A stretch of DNA of 64,000 nt from Bradyrhizobium sp. CB3481 (GTDB lineage: Bacteria; Pseudomonadota; Alphaproteobacteria; Rhizobiales; Xanthobacteraceae), in contig NZ_CP121647.1 of the NCBI RefSeq assembly GCF_029714305.1, forward strand, positions 7,150,501 through 7,214,500, in the 5' to 3' direction. This document shows positions 55,974 to 64,000 of the stretch, in pieces. Position 1 is the stretch's first letter; each line of letters opens with the position of its first letter. Position numbers and translations under genes: made by a program. Under the pieces are notes generated by a model. It did not search any database and was not told the DNA's origin. It saw only the letters and a list, made by a program, of their open reading frames with translations.

Positions 55974-56456
55974 TTACTTGCTGATGAACTGAAAGAAAGC
56001 GAGGACGTCGATCAATGCTGCGCCTACCGCGGCAACGACAACCACCAAGGTGAATGCGTGAAGGAGATATTTCTTGTAGACAGGTCGCCGTTCACGCTCC
56101 GCCGCAAACTCCCTTGCGAACGGTCTTGAGAAGACCAGAATCACTGCGACGGCCAAAGCCAGAATGGCCACTGCAGCGCCCCACACCGCGCCGATATTCG
56201 CTTCTCCGGAGAATTTCCAAAGCGCAAAAGCTGCGCCTACCGCAGAAAGAAAATAAAATGCAGCACCTGCGTATCGCGCAATTCTGCTGAACAACCAAAG
56301 TCCCATCAAAATAAGCAGCGCCGCTATCGCATGAAATGCAAAACCATCGCCAGCGCGGGGCAGATACCACAGCGAATAGAGGAATGCGCTGCAATTGACG
56401 GCCGCTATCAAGGCCGAGAGGTAAAGCGCCGCCCTGTAACCACATCGCTCGAGCAT
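55974..56456 (-). CDS. Integral membrane protein of unknown function (160 aa)
   Basis: The protein has four to five hydrophobic segments ('AALYLSALIAAVNCSAFLYSLWYL', 'FAFHAIAALLILMGLWLF', 'AGAAFYFLSAVGAAFALW', 'VWGAAVAILALAVAVILVF', 'FTLVVVVAAVGAALIDVLAFF') with a basic loop 'RPFAREFAAERERRPVYKK'. I do not recognise the family. ATG 56456 follows a GGGGGG ribosome-binding site. It is convergent with the DUF2269 gene, six bases between stops. Confidence 0.65.
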   Translation of the reverse strand: MLERCGYRAALYLSALIAAVNCSAFLYSLWYLPRAGDGFAFHAIAALLILMGLWLFSRIARYAGAAFYFLSAVGAAFALWKFSGEANIGAVWGAAVAILALAVAVILVFSRPFAREFAAERERRPVYKKYLLHAFTLVVVVAAVGAALIDVLAFFQFISK

Positions 56457-56524
56457 GTATCCCCCCTGCAAAATGTCACGCCCGACTCCACGGGATCGAA
56501 GTCATGACTTCCGAACGTCGACGA

Positions 56525-56752
56525 TCACGGAACCTCGTTACCCCGGCCGCCCCCAACGCCGTACGGCTTATTCAGAAAATAACTGCGGTTGCCCAGCGCT
56601 GCCTCGGCATATTGGTCGATCGCGACGATGATCGCCTGCACATGGGCGTGGCACCAGCCCTCGCGGGTCGCCATAATGCGGACTTCCGCCAGCGCGTTTA
56701 TCCACGGCGGGTTGTCCGCGCTGTGATCGTACCATCGGAGCGGTCCTGACAT
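56525..56752 (-). CDS. Small conserved protein (75 aa), third gene of a minus-strand cluster
   Basis: The protein 'MSGPLRWYDHSADNPPWINALAEVRIMATREGWCHAHVQAIIVAIDQYAEAALGNRSYFLNKPYGVG' has a compact, aromatic-rich composition. I recall 'WYDHSxDNPPWINALA' as a rhizobial small-protein pattern of unknown function. The gene begins 55 bp inside the end of the preceding small gene, so it belongs to the same transcript. It should be cytosolic. Confidence 0.65.
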   Translation of the reverse strand: MSGPLRWYDHSADNPPWINALAEVRIMATREGWCHAHVQAIIVAIDQYAEAALGNRSYFLNKPYGVGGGRGNEVP

Positions 56753-56910
56753 CGCCGGCCTCTGTTGATGAAATCTTCCAACTCCGCCCGCTTGCGCGAG
56801 AGCAGGAGCTGCGCCCTTGCGTTGTTCAGACCGGATTGATCGAGCTGGCGCGCAAGCTGGTCCAGCTCGATAATCCGCCGGCGCAGGGCCTCGGCGGTGT
56901 CATCGCTCAC
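56698..56910 (-). CDS. Small helical protein (70 aa), second gene of the cluster
   Basis: Starting at GTG 56910 the frame encodes 'VSDDTAEALRRRIIELDQLARQLDQSGLNNARAQLLLSRKRAELEDFINRG', a clearly amphipathic helical protein, then a basic tail. It overlaps the end of the first gene by 11 bp and the start of the third by 55 bp. The extended overlap with good coding character in both frames is unusual. The function is unknown. Confidence 0.5.
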   Translation of the reverse strand: MSDDTAEALRRRIIELDQLARQLDQSGLNNARAQLLLSRKRAELEDFINRGRRCQDRSDGTITARTTRRG

Positions 56911-57184
56911 GGCCGCCGGGCATACCGGTAGAGGGCTTCCTGCTGGCCGCACGGACCTCCAGCTTTAACCGCTCATCGACATTGAGCAGGCGCTCTTCGC
57001 CGCCGAGCCGATTCCGCTCGCCGATCAGGCCGACCATCGTGGCCCGCATGGCCATGAGATGCGTGGCGGCGACTGAGCAATCCTCGTCCCGGTTGACCTG
57101 TTTGCGGATGTTATCCTCCGCGCTCAGCATCTCCGTTCGCAACATTCTGATTTTTCTACGAATTTCATTAAGTTTGTTATCCAT
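56900..57184 (-). CDS. Small coiled-coil-like protein (94 aa), first gene of the cluster
   Basis: The protein 'MDNKLNEIRRKIRMLRTEMLSAEDNIRKQVNRDEDCSVAATHLMAMRATMVGLIGERNRLGGEERL' is strongly helical and charged. ATG 57184 is preceded by AGGTGG as a ribosome-binding site. The first in-frame start further upstream would cross an AT-rich promoter-like region (57185-57245), so it is rejected. The family is unknown to me; the helical charge pattern suggests a protein-binding role. Confidence 0.62.
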   Translation of the reverse strand: MDNKLNEIRRKIRMLRTEMLSAEDNIRKQVNRDEDCSVAATHLMAMRATMVGLIGERNRLGGEERLLNVDERLKLEVRAASRKPSTGMPGGRER

Positions 57185-57295
57185 GGGCCACCTCGCTGCG
57201 GTAGAACCATATAAGAACAAATAAAGAACAAATTTCAAGTTAAGAGTCCACGTCGAATTGAAAATTCTTCCATGACAGGCGCCTGGAGTTTCCCG

Positions 57296-57475
57296 ATGCC
57301 CCGCCTCCCCGACCAGCTGGACGCCCCGATGACACCCCGCCAAATGGCAATGCTTCGAACGCTCAGCGCCGAAGCCTACCAGCCCAAACTATTCGCAAAG
57401 AATTTGACGGCCCAGGAAGCCGAGCGGCGCATTGCAGCGCTGAAGGCGGAGATCGAGCTGGCGAATTCGTTTTGA
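57296..57475 (+). CDS. DUF3072-family small protein
   Basis: The 59-residue protein contains 'APMTPRQMAMLRTLSAEAYQPKLFAKNLTAQEAERRIAALKAEIEL', matching DUF3072 (MTxxQxxxLRxLAxEA..P..F...LTxxEAxRRIxxL). I chose ATG 57296 because GGAG lies eight bases upstream; ATG 57272 gives eight more residues. The function is unknown. It is divergent from the three-gene cluster. Confidence 0.72.
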   Translation: MPRLPDQLDAPMTPRQMAMLRTLSAEAYQPKLFAKNLTAQEAERRIAALKAEIELANSF

Positions 57476-57536
57476 AGATGTGCGCTGGCGAGCGTAGATG
57501 CACCCATGCAGGCTACGCATTCGCAATGGATTGAGG

Positions 57537-57920
57537 ATGGTTGCGAGTGAGTCCTTTGCCGAATTCCTGCGCGAGCAACTCGCCCCGCTCGGCGGCATCA
57601 CGATGCGGCGCATGTTCGGCAAGACCGGCGTGTTCTGCGACGGCGTGATGTTCGCCGTGGTGGCGAATAACACGCTCTATCTTCGGGTCGACGACGAAAA
57701 CAAGGAAACGTTCAAGGAGGCCGAGGCCTATCCGCCGCTCAGCTACGAGAAGGGCGGCGATACAATCGATCTCTCGTTCTGGCGCATCCCCGAACGGTTG
57801 TTCGACGAACCCGAGGAATTTGTTGTCTGGGCGCGGGTCGCGCTGGCGGCGGCGCACCGGGTCGCTGCGATCAGGGAACGGACAGCGCCGAAACGGAAAG
57901 CCCGGCGCAAGGCGGATTAG
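57537..57920 (+). CDS. TfoX/Sxy N-terminal-domain protein
   Basis: The 127-residue protein has the TfoX_N fold: 'FAEFLREQLAPLGGITMRRMFGKTGVFCDGVMFAVVANNTLYLRVDDENKETF' and 'FWRIPERLFDEPEEFVVWARVALAAA'. Sxy/TfoX activates competence genes in Gammaproteobacteria; stand-alone N-terminal-domain versions like this are common in rhizobia with unknown function. A basic tail 'RTAPKRKARRKAD' ends the protein. ATG 57537 (MVASESF) is preferred to the longer frame starting at 57498. Confidence 0.85.
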   Translation: MVASESFAEFLREQLAPLGGITMRRMFGKTGVFCDGVMFAVVANNTLYLRVDDENKETFKEAEAYPPLSYEKGGDTIDLSFWRIPERLFDEPEEFVVWARVALAAAHRVAAIRERTAPKRKARRKAD

Positions 57921-58144
57921 CAACAGCGGCAATCCGGACTTTCGGCAATAATCCGGTCAGCGCGGGCGTCGATTGGTTCCGCTTCATCAAAGCTTTAGCG
58001 AATAGCCCATCCGCGCCCGCAATGACGCCACAAACCTGTTCTCCACCCTACACAAGTCTGGGGTTTGCCATCTGGATATGGCCGCATGGTTGCGCTATCA
58101 TTATCCAACCGGTTAAAAAGCCCGGCGTTTTCAGGGAGAACAAC

Positions 58145-59530
58145 GTGATATCCAGGAGACTAAAGTCATTTTCGCTCGCCGCTGCTGCCGTCGGGCTGTT
58201 TTACGCCACGGCACCCGCGCTCGCCCAGCAGAAGACCATCACCGTCTGGTTCGGCAAAGGCTTCTACAAGTCTGAGGACGACGCGCTGCTCGAGGCGATC
58301 AAGAAATTCGAGGCCAAGACCGGCATCAAGGTCGAATTGTCGCAATACGCCATCCAGGACATGATTCCGAAGACGGTGGCGGCGCTGGATTCGGGGACCG
58401 TGCCGGACGTCGCCTATTCCGACAGCTATGACGTGCAGGCGCAGGGTAAATGGGCGTTCGAGGGCAAGCTCGAGGACCTCTCCGACATCCTCACGCCGAT
58501 GAAATCGGCATTCGCGCCGAACACGCTGGAAACCGCGCTGCTCTACAACGACGTCGCTAAGAAGAAGGCCTATTACGGCTTCCCGCTGAAGCAGCAGAGC
58601 ATGCACGTGCAGATCTGGCAGGACATGCTGGAGCAGGCCGGCTTCAAGCAGAGCGACATCCCGACCAAGTGGGAGGACTACTGGTCGTTCTGGTGCGACA
58701 AGGTGCAGCCGGCCGCGCGCAAGGCCACCGGCCAGCGCGTCTACGCCGTCGGCCAGCCGATGGGCGTTGAATCCACCGACTCTTTCCAGTCGTTCTACAC
58801 CTTCATGGACGCTCACAACGTCAAGCTGGTCGACGACGACGGCAAGCTCCTGGTCGACGATCCCAAGGTGCGGGAAAACCTGATCAAGGCGATGAAGGAC
58901 TACACCGACACCTACATCAAGGGCTGCACGCCGCCCTCCTCCACTACCTGGAAGGACCCCGACAATAACGTCGCCTTCCACAACAAGACGATCGTGATGA
59001 CGCACAACTTCACGATCTCGATCGCGGCGAAGTGGCTCGACGACGCCAACAACCCGGCGCTGACCCCCGAGCAGCGCGCGCTCGGCAAGAAGAACTATGA
59101 CGAGACCATCATCACCGCCTCGTTCCCGAACAAGCCGGACGGCACGCCGATCAAGTATCGCTCCGACGTCAAGACCGGGCTGATGTTCACGGTCGCCAAG
59201 AACAAGGCCGAGGGCAAGGAGTTCATCAAGTTCCTGCTGCAGGAAGAGAATGTCCGCCCCTACATCGAGGGCGCGCTCGGCCGCTGGTTCCCGGTGACGA
59301 CAGCCAGCCAGCAGAGCCCGTTCTGGCAGGCTGACCGGCATCGCAAGGCGGTGTACAATCAGTTCACCGGCGGCACGACGCCGTTCGACTTCACCAAGAA
59401 CTGGAAGTTCACGATCCTCAACAACGAGAACGTCTGGGCCAAGGCGATGAACCGCGTGGTGAGCGAGAAGGTGCCGGTCGACAAGGCCGTCGACGAACTG
59501 ATCGCCCGCATCAAGCAGGTGGCTGGTTGA
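58145..59530 (+). CDS. Sugar-type ABC transporter substrate-binding protein (family 1)
   Basis: The 461-residue protein has a signal peptide (VISRRLKSFSLAAAAVGLFYATAPALAQ) and a mature part 'KTITVWFGKGFYKSEDDALLEAIKKFEAKTGIKVELSQYAIQDMIPKTVAALDSG', typical of extracellular solute-binding family 1. It should bind a sugar or sugar derivative. The start is GTG 58145, six bases after AGGGAGA; the longer frame to 58022 is not homologous. Two permease genes follow, after a palindromic repeat, but no ATPase. Confidence 0.9.
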   Translation: MISRRLKSFSLAAAAVGLFYATAPALAQQKTITVWFGKGFYKSEDDALLEAIKKFEAKTGIKVELSQYAIQDMIPKTVAALDSGTVPDVAYSDSYDVQAQGKWAFEGKLEDLSDILTPMKSAFAPNTLETALLYNDVAKKKAYYGFPLKQQSMHVQIWQDMLEQAGFKQSDIPTKWEDYWSFWCDKVQPAARKATGQRVYAVGQPMGVESTDSFQSFYTFMDAHNVKLVDDDGKLLVDDPKVRENLIKAMKDYTDTYIKGCTPPSSTTWKDPDNNVAFHNKTIVMTHNFTISIAAKWLDDANNPALTPEQRALGKKNYDETIITASFPNKPDGTPIKYRSDVKTGLMFTVAKNKAEGKEFIKFLLQEENVRPYIEGALGRWFPVTTASQQSPFWQADRHRKAVYNQFTGGTTPFDFTKNWKFTILNNENVWAKAMNRVVSEKVPVDKAVDELIARIKQVAG

Positions 59531-59553
59531 GCTGACTGATATCGGCCGCCGCG

Positions 59554-59694
59554 TCGTCGTCCCTGCGAAAGCAGGGACCCATACGCCGCGGCGGTCATTT
59601 TCAAGGATGCTGGTCGACGACCTTGCGCAACAATAACCGCCTGTGGTTATGGGTCCCTGCTCCGTGCGCAACTGCGCACTAGGCAGGGACGACG
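59554..59694. repeat. Palindromic intergenic repeat (gtcgtccctgcg type)
   Basis: The ends 'gtcgtccctgcgaaagcagg' and 'ggcagggacgac' are inverted, and a second inner pair 'gacccata' / 'tatgggtc' also match. This is a known type of Bradyrhizobium repeat, here inside an ABC operon between binding protein and permease. It could trim the ratio of binding protein to membrane components. Confidence 0.8.
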
Positions 59695-59735
59695 GCGTAG
59701 CCGCGGTCGGTACCTCTCGTTTCAAGAGTAAACGT

Positions 59736-60608
59736 ATGGCAATCACGCTTTCGGGCGATCACGCGATCCCAAGCCCGCCTCTGTCAGCCCGCCTGACGAC
59801 GCCGCAGATCTGGGGCGTCCTGCTGCTGGCGCCCTATCTGCTCGTGTTCCTGGCCTTCGTGGTCTATCCCGTCAGCTACGGCCTGTGGCTGGCGCGGCAT
59901 CCGGCGAGCTATGTCGCGCTCTGGCACGACCCGATCTTCGCGCGCGCCGCCGTCAACACGCTGATCTTCCTCTTGGTCGGCATCAACATCAAAATGGCAA
60001 TCGCGCTGTTCCTGTCCGGCTTCTTCGCCCAGCAGCGCACCTGGATCAAATGGCTGTCGGTGCTGTTCATCCTGCCCTGGGCGGTGCCGTCGATTCCGAC
60101 CATCCTGTCCGTGCGCTTCATGCTCAATCCGGAATGGGGCGTGATCAACCAGCTGATCTTCAAGTTCACTGCCGAGGACGGTCCGAACTGGCTGAACGAT
60201 CCGACGGTGGCGCTCGGCATGGCGATCGGCGTGCACATCTGGAAATCGCTGCCGTTCTGGACGCTGATCCTTTTGACCGGGCGTCTTGCGATCTCGCACG
60301 ACCTCTATGAGGCGGCCGAGGTCGACGGCGCGAGCTGGTCGCAGAAATTCCGCTACATCACCTGGCCGTCGATGCAGACGCTTTACATCACCTGCACGCT
60401 GCTCTCGATGATCTGGACGCTCGGCGACTTCAACAGCGTCTACCTGCTCACCGGCGGCGGTCCCGCCGATCTCACCCACGTGCTGGCGACGCTCGGCATC
60501 CGCTATCTCAGGCTCGACCAGCTTTCGCTCGCGATGGCATCGATCGTCTGCGCGCTGCCGTTCGTGCTGCCGCTGGTCTATTTCATGATGAAACGGTTGT
60601 CGCGATGA
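59736..60608 (+). CDS. Sugar-type ABC transporter permease 1 (MalF/UgpA-like)
   Basis: The 290-residue protein has six hydrophobic helices and the EAA loop 'EAAEVDGASWSQKFRYITWPSM' (about residues 193-215) for contact with the ATPase. 'GLWLARHPASYVALWHDPIFARAAVNTLIFLL' is typical of MalF-type subunits. ATG 59736 follows a weak AAGAG. It overlaps the next permease by four bases. Together they form the heterodimeric channel. Confidence 0.92.
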   Translation: MAITLSGDHAIPSPPLSARLTTPQIWGVLLLAPYLLVFLAFVVYPVSYGLWLARHPASYVALWHDPIFARAAVNTLIFLLVGINIKMAIALFLSGFFAQQRTWIKWLSVLFILPWAVPSIPTILSVRFMLNPEWGVINQLIFKFTAEDGPNWLNDPTVALGMAIGVHIWKSLPFWTLILLTGRLAISHDLYEAAEVDGASWSQKFRYITWPSMQTLYITCTLLSMIWTLGDFNSVYLLTGGGPADLTHVLATLGIRYLRLDQLSLAMASIVCALPFVLPLVYFMMKRLSR

Positions 60609-61456
60609 AGCTGCCTTCCCTCAAAGAAATCGGCAACGAGGCCAAGCTGCTTCTGATCGGCATTCCCGTGCTGATCTGGACGATGGTGCCGATCTACCAC
60701 ATGTTCCTGTTCGCGATCTCGCCGAAGGAGGACGCGTTCTCGGGCAAGCTGTGGCCCGCGCATCCGACGTTGAACAATTTCAAGATCGTGTTCTACCAGG
60801 AGCACTACTTCCTGCGCGATTTCTGGATCCAGTTCTTCAATTCGGTGGTGATCGCGCTCTCCGCCGGCGCGCTGACGCTGGTGATCGCTACTGCCGCCGC
60901 GTTCTCGATCTCGCGGCTGCGCGTTCCCGGCGGACGCTGGGTGATGAATCTGGCGCTGCTCACCTACTTCATCCCGGCGGCGTTCCTTGCCGTGCCGATG
61001 TACCGCACCATGGGCAATTACGGCCTGCTCAACAATCACTGGTCGCTGATTTTGGCGATGGTGACGATCGCCTCGCCTTACGCGATCTGGGTGTTGAAGC
61101 AGGCCTCCGACAAGCTGCCGGTCGAGCTTGATGAAGCCGCGACCATGGACGGCGCCACCACGCTGCAACTGTTCCGCCTGGTCTATGTGCCCTTGATGAT
61201 GCCCTCGCTGGTCGCGATCGGCACCTATGCGATCCTGCTCGCCTGGAACGAATATCTCTACGCGTTCCTGCTGCTCTCCAAGGACACCGAGATCACCCTG
61301 CCCGTCGCGCTCGGCAACTTCCTGGCGGCGGACGACTCCCCGTGGGAATTGTTGATGACCACCGGCTTCATCTACGCCCTGCCGCCGGCCGCGATTTATT
61401 ACGCGTTCAAGCGGTATATGGTGGGCGGGCTGACGGCAGGTGCGGTGAAGTCGTGA
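60605..61456 (+). CDS. Sugar-type ABC transporter permease 2 (MalG/UgpE-like)
   Basis: The 283-residue protein has six hydrophobic helices and the EAA loop 'ELDEAATMDGATTLQLFRLVYVPLMMPSL' (about 176-204). The mid-part 'NSVVIALSAGALTLVIATAAAFSISRLRVPGG' is typical of MalG. ATG 60605 overlaps the previous stop (ATGA). It is the last gene of the operon; a shared ATPase encoded elsewhere (MsmX/UgpC type) would be required. Confidence 0.92.
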   Translation: MKLPSLKEIGNEAKLLLIGIPVLIWTMVPIYHMFLFAISPKEDAFSGKLWPAHPTLNNFKIVFYQEHYFLRDFWIQFFNSVVIALSAGALTLVIATAAAFSISRLRVPGGRWVMNLALLTYFIPAAFLAVPMYRTMGNYGLLNNHWSLILAMVTIASPYAIWVLKQASDKLPVELDEAATMDGATTLQLFRLVYVPLMMPSLVAIGTYAILLAWNEYLYAFLLLSKDTEITLPVALGNFLAADDSPWELLMTTGFIYALPPAAIYYAFKRYMVGGLTAGAVKS

Positions 61457-61469
61457 ATATATCTCTCCC

Positions 61470-61553
61470 CGTCATTGCGAGGAGCGCAGCGACGAAGCAA
61501 TCCACGTCTCGGCAAGTGGCGCAATGGATTGCTTCGCTGCGCTCGCAATGACG
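61470..61553. repeat. Palindromic intergenic repeat (cgtcattgcgag type), copy 2
   Basis: The ends 'cgtcattgcgaggagcgcag' and 'gctgcgctcgcaatgacg' are inverted, with inner 'gacgaagcaatcca' and 'tggattgcttcg'. It is the same family as 24049-24163. It sits exactly between two convergent operons and can act as a bidirectional 3' hairpin. Confidence 0.85.
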
Positions 61554-61560
61554 GCCGCGG

Positions 61561-62376
61561 CTACAGCGGCGCAGCGCTCTTGCCTTCCGAGCTCGACAGC
61601 TTTGAAGCCAGCGAGGCGATGACGATCACGACGGCGATCAGCGCGATCACCATCGTGCAGATCGCGTTGATCTCGGGCTTTACGCCGAGCCGGACCTCGG
61701 AATAGATCCGGATCGGCAGCGTCGCCGACCCCGGGCCGGTGGTGAAGCTCGCGATCACGACGTCGTCGAGCGAAAGCGTGAATGCCAGCATCCATCCCGC
61801 CACGATCGCGGGAACGATCAGCGGCAGCGTCACACGAAGAAACGCCTGCACCGGATCGCAGCCGAGATCCATCGCCGCCTCCTCCAGGCTGCGGTCGAGC
61901 GAGGCGAGGCGCGACTGCACCACGACGGTGACGAAGCACATCGTCAGCGTGGTGTGGGCGATCGTCACTGTCCAGAAGCCGCGCTCGGCATTCAGCGCCA
62001 CGAACAATAGCAGCAGCGAGAGCCCCGAAATCACCTCCGGCATCACCAGCGGCGCATAGAGCATGCCGGAAAATAGCGCCCGTCCGCGGAAGCGTTCGCC
62101 GCGTACCAGTCCGACGGCAGCCAGCGTCCCAAGCAGCGTTGCAACCGTTGCCGAGAGTGCGGCAACCCGCAGGCTCATCCAGGCCGCATCCAGCATCGCG
62201 CGGTCGTTGAAGAACTCGTAGTACCAGCGCAGCGACCAGCCGCCCCATACCGTAACCAGCCGCGAGGCGTTGAACGAATAGATCACGAGGATCACGATCG
62301 GCAGGTATAGAAAGGCCATCCCGAGCGCGAGCGCGGTGATGTTGAAGCGCGACAGGCGGTTGACCTTGCTCGCCAT
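61561..62376 (-). CDS. potC: Polyamine-type ABC transporter permease (PotC-like)
   Basis: The 271-residue protein has six hydrophobic helices and the EAA loop 'SLEEAAMDLGCDPVQAFLRVTLPLIVPAI' near residues 162-190. The N-terminal 'LYLPIVILVIYSFNASRLVTVWGGWSLRWYYEFFND' is characteristic of PotC, the inner permease for spermidine/putrescine. Its ATG 62376 overlaps the potB stop (TGATG), with GTG 62379 as alternative. Downstream lies the palindromic repeat, so the operon ends here. Confidence 0.88.
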   Translation of the reverse strand: MASKVNRLSRFNITALALGMAFLYLPIVILVIYSFNASRLVTVWGGWSLRWYYEFFNDRAMLDAAWMSLRVAALSATVATLLGTLAAVGLVRGERFRGRALFSGMLYAPLVMPEVISGLSLLLLFVALNAERGFWTVTIAHTTLTMCFVTVVVQSRLASLDRSLEEAAMDLGCDPVQAFLRVTLPLIVPAIVAGWMLAFTLSLDDVVIASFTTGPGSATLPIRIYSEVRLGVKPEINAICTMVIALIAVVIVIASLASKLSSSEGKSAAPL

Positions 62377-63290
62377 CACGCACCTTCCGCCAGCGTGCGG
62401 CGCTGCAGCCGGTCATACAGCAAAAGCGGCGGCACCAGCAGCACCAGCAACGCAACCGCTGCCGCCGCGGCAACCGGCCAGTCCTTGTTGGTGAAGAATT
62501 CGAGCCACAGCGTCTGGCCGATCATCATCGAGCCGGAACCTGCCAGGAGATCAGGGATCACGAACTCGCCGATGATCGGAATGAAGCAGAGCAGCGCACC
62601 GGCACACACCCCCGGCAAGGACAGCGGAAACGTCACCAGCCAGAACGCCTGAAGCGGCGACGCGCCGAGATCGGCGGCAGCTTCCAACAGCGAAGCGTCC
62701 AATTTGGACAGCGTCGCGTAGAGCGGCAGGATCATGAACGGCAAATAGGAATAGACGATTCCGATATACATCGCAGTGTCGGTCGAGAGCCACACGACCG
62801 GCGCCGAGACCAGATGCAGCGCGAGCAGCACCTGGTTGAGCAGGCCATCGTGCTGGAGGATGTTGACCCAGGCATAGATGCGGATCAGGAACGAGGTCCA
62901 GAACGGGACGATCACCAGCATCATCGCAATCGGTTGCCAGCGCTGCGGCAGCCGCGCCATGCCATAGGCAATGGGATAGCCGATCAGTAGTAGGATCAGC
63001 GTCGATGTCACCGCGACGACGAGGCTGCGCAGATAGGAGCTGATGTAGAGGCTGTCAGACGTCAGGAGCCTGAAATTGTCGAACGAGAGCTGCCCGAAGG
63101 CTTCCTTGATCGCCGTCCAGCCTTCCGTGAAATCGAACACCGGCACGTAGGGCGGCTGCGCGATCGCAGTCTGCGACAGGCCGATCTTCAGCACGAAGCC
63201 GAACGGCACCAGGAAGAACAGCACCATCCACAGATAGGGCGCGATGGCGGCATAGCGCGCCGGCTGCGCGAAGATGCGGCGCGCGCTCAT
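62376..63290 (-). CDS. potB: Polyamine-type ABC transporter permease (PotB-like)
   Basis: The 304-residue protein has six hydrophobic helices, '[23 protein letters not shown]' at the N-terminus, '[25 protein letters not shown]' and the EAA loop '[29 protein letters not shown]' as in PotB. ATG 63290 overlaps the potA stop (ATGA). The earlier in-frame start at 63326 lies inside potA and is rejected. It pairs with PotC to form the channel. Confidence 0.9.
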   Translation of the reverse strand: MSARRIFAQPARYAAIAPYLWMVLFFLVPFGFVLKIGLSQTAIAQPPYVPVFDFTEGWTAIKEAFGQLSFDNFRLLTSDSLYISSYLRSLVVAVTSTLILLLIGYPIAYGMARLPQRWQPIAMMLVIVPFWTSFLIRIYAWVNILQHDGLLNQVLLALHLVSAPVVWLSTDTAMYIGIVYSYLPFMILPLYATLSKLDASLLEAAADLGASPLQAFWLVTFPLSLPGVCAGALLCFIPIIGEFVIPDLLAGSGSMMIGQTLWLEFFTNKDWPVAAAAAVALLVLLVPPLLLYDRLQRRTLAEGA

Positions 63291-64000
63291 CGTTCCAGCA
63301 CCACGCAATCGTCGGGCGTGAACCACGCCACCACGCGCTGCCCTGGGCCATAGGTATGGATATCCAGCCGCGTGGTATTGGCCATCGATGAGCGCACGAC
63401 CGCGCCGGAATCCAGCTTGATCTTATAGATGGTCGAGCCGCCGAGATAGCTGACGTCCGCGACCAAGCCAGAAAGCCGGTTGACCGCTTGCGAATGGCTT
63501 GCGTCTGGCGCCGGACCTTGATGCCACAGCTTCACCTTCTCGGGGCGGACCGCCACCGAAACGGCGGCGCCAGTGACAAGCTGGCGCGGCTCCGTCGCCA
63601 CGATGTTTCCGGTAGCCTGACTGGCGATAGTCAGGCGATGATGCTCCTGCGAAGCGACTTCGCCGTCGAACAGATTGACATCGCCGACGAACTCGGCGAC
63701 CCAGCGCGAGCGAGGGGCCTCGTAGAGATCGCGCGGGGTTGCGACCTGTTCGAGCCGGCCAGCGCTCATGACGCCGATCCGGTTTGACATCGTCATCGCT
63801 TCTTCCTGGTCGTGGGTGACGACGATGAAGGTCATGCCGAGGCGGCGCTGCAGCTCCATCAGCTCCTGCTGCGTGCTCTCGCGCAGCTTCTTGTCGAGCG
63901 CGGCGAGCGGCTCGTCAAGCAGGAGAACCTTGGGCCGCCGCGCCAGCGAGCGCGCCAGCGCCACGCGCTGCCGCTGGCCGCCCGAAAGCTGGTCCGGCTT
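63287..64000 (-). CDS. potA: Polyamine-type ABC transporter ATPase (PotA-like, partial)
   Basis: Only the C-terminal 237 residues are in the window, starting in the ABC signature '[36 protein letters not shown]', with the Walker B 'VLLLDEP' and the H-loop '[26 protein letters not shown]'. A TOBE-type domain follows ([11 protein letters not shown]). The Walker A half is beyond the right edge. It energises PotB/PotC; a substrate-binding PotD gene is probably further right or elsewhere. Confidence 0.9.
   Translation of the reverse strand, partial: KPDQLSGGQRQRVALARSLARRPKVLLLDEPLAALDKKLRESTQQELMELQRRLGMTFIVVTHDQEEAMTMSNRIGVMSAGRLEQVATPRDLYEAPRSRWVAEFVGDVNLFDGEVASQEHHRLTIASQATGNIVATEPRQLVTGAAVSVAVRPEKVKLWHQGPAPDASHSQAVNRLSGLVADVSYLGGSTIYKIKLDSGAVVRSSMANTTRLDIHTYGPGQRVVAWFTPDDCVVLER

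Overview
The window looks like chromosomal DNA of a Bradyrhizobium-type alphaproteobacterium (Nitrobacteraceae, Rhizobiales). The evidence is high GC with strong GC3 bias, a tRNA-His with A73 and no G-1, paired phasins, a PdhS/PleC/DivJ-type kinase with a CtrA-like box, many DUF1127/DUF2934/DUF3072-type small genes, and the dispersed palindromic repeats usual in Bradyrhizobium intergenic regions. No phage, integrase, transposase or CRISPR array was seen, so most of the window is ordinary backbone with a few accessory islands.

Layout. 0-4.6 kb (minus): the start of a MarR regulator, an acyl-CoA synthetase, a Rieske/FAD reductase fusion, folE and a small gene. 4.9-8.6 kb is patchier and visibly more AT-rich: a shortened CadC-like regulator, a DUF1127 gene, a frameshifted relic, and a fatty-acid desaturase coupled to a COQ4-like gene. 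8.7-18.1 kb is housekeeping: yqeY, carA, a cupin gene, dps, a methyltransferase, an odd tRNA-Cys-like element, carB behind a terminator-like hairpin, and greA. 18.2-24 kb: a Cys-rich secreted protein, DoxX, Lrp, trxB-lysR, a two-terminator non-coding stretch, a DapA-like aldolase and two tiny membrane proteins. 24.2-30.8 kb: an orphan ParA, small envelope genes, tRNA-His, two phasins and a 1030-residue PdhS-like histidine kinase.

31-46.7 kb: a tctCBA tricarboxylate transporter, an acyltransferase-3 protein, a metallophosphoesterase, two fusion-type class III nucleotide cyclases next to a cyclic-nucleotide-binding-fold protein, ArsR, a threonine/serine dehydratase, and an iron ABC importer (binding protein and permease, no ATPase) behind two tandem Irr/ICE-like boxes. 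46.7-51.5 kb: LysR divergent from a styrene/indole-monooxygenase-type StyA-StyB pair, then GNAT and scoAB (3-oxoacid CoA-transferase). 51.8-57.9 kb: AsmA, DUF2934, an SDR-type/membrane fusion coupled to DUF2269, an overlapping cluster of three small genes, DUF3072 and TfoX. 58.1-61.5 kb: a sugar-type ABC importer without ATPase. 61.6-64 kb (minus): potABC-type polyamine transporter genes, the ATPase cut by the window edge.

The most unusual signals are the atypical tRNA-Cys-like gene upstream of carB, the terminator hairpin 26 nt before the carB start codon, the cyclase/cNMP-fold cluster with altered ligand residues, the PdhS-like kinase with a degenerate G2 box, the tandem iron-box-like repeats, and the desaturase/COQ4-like overlap. 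No clearly new multi-gene system is evident. Functional calls are from sequence motifs and family knowledge only; no database search was run.
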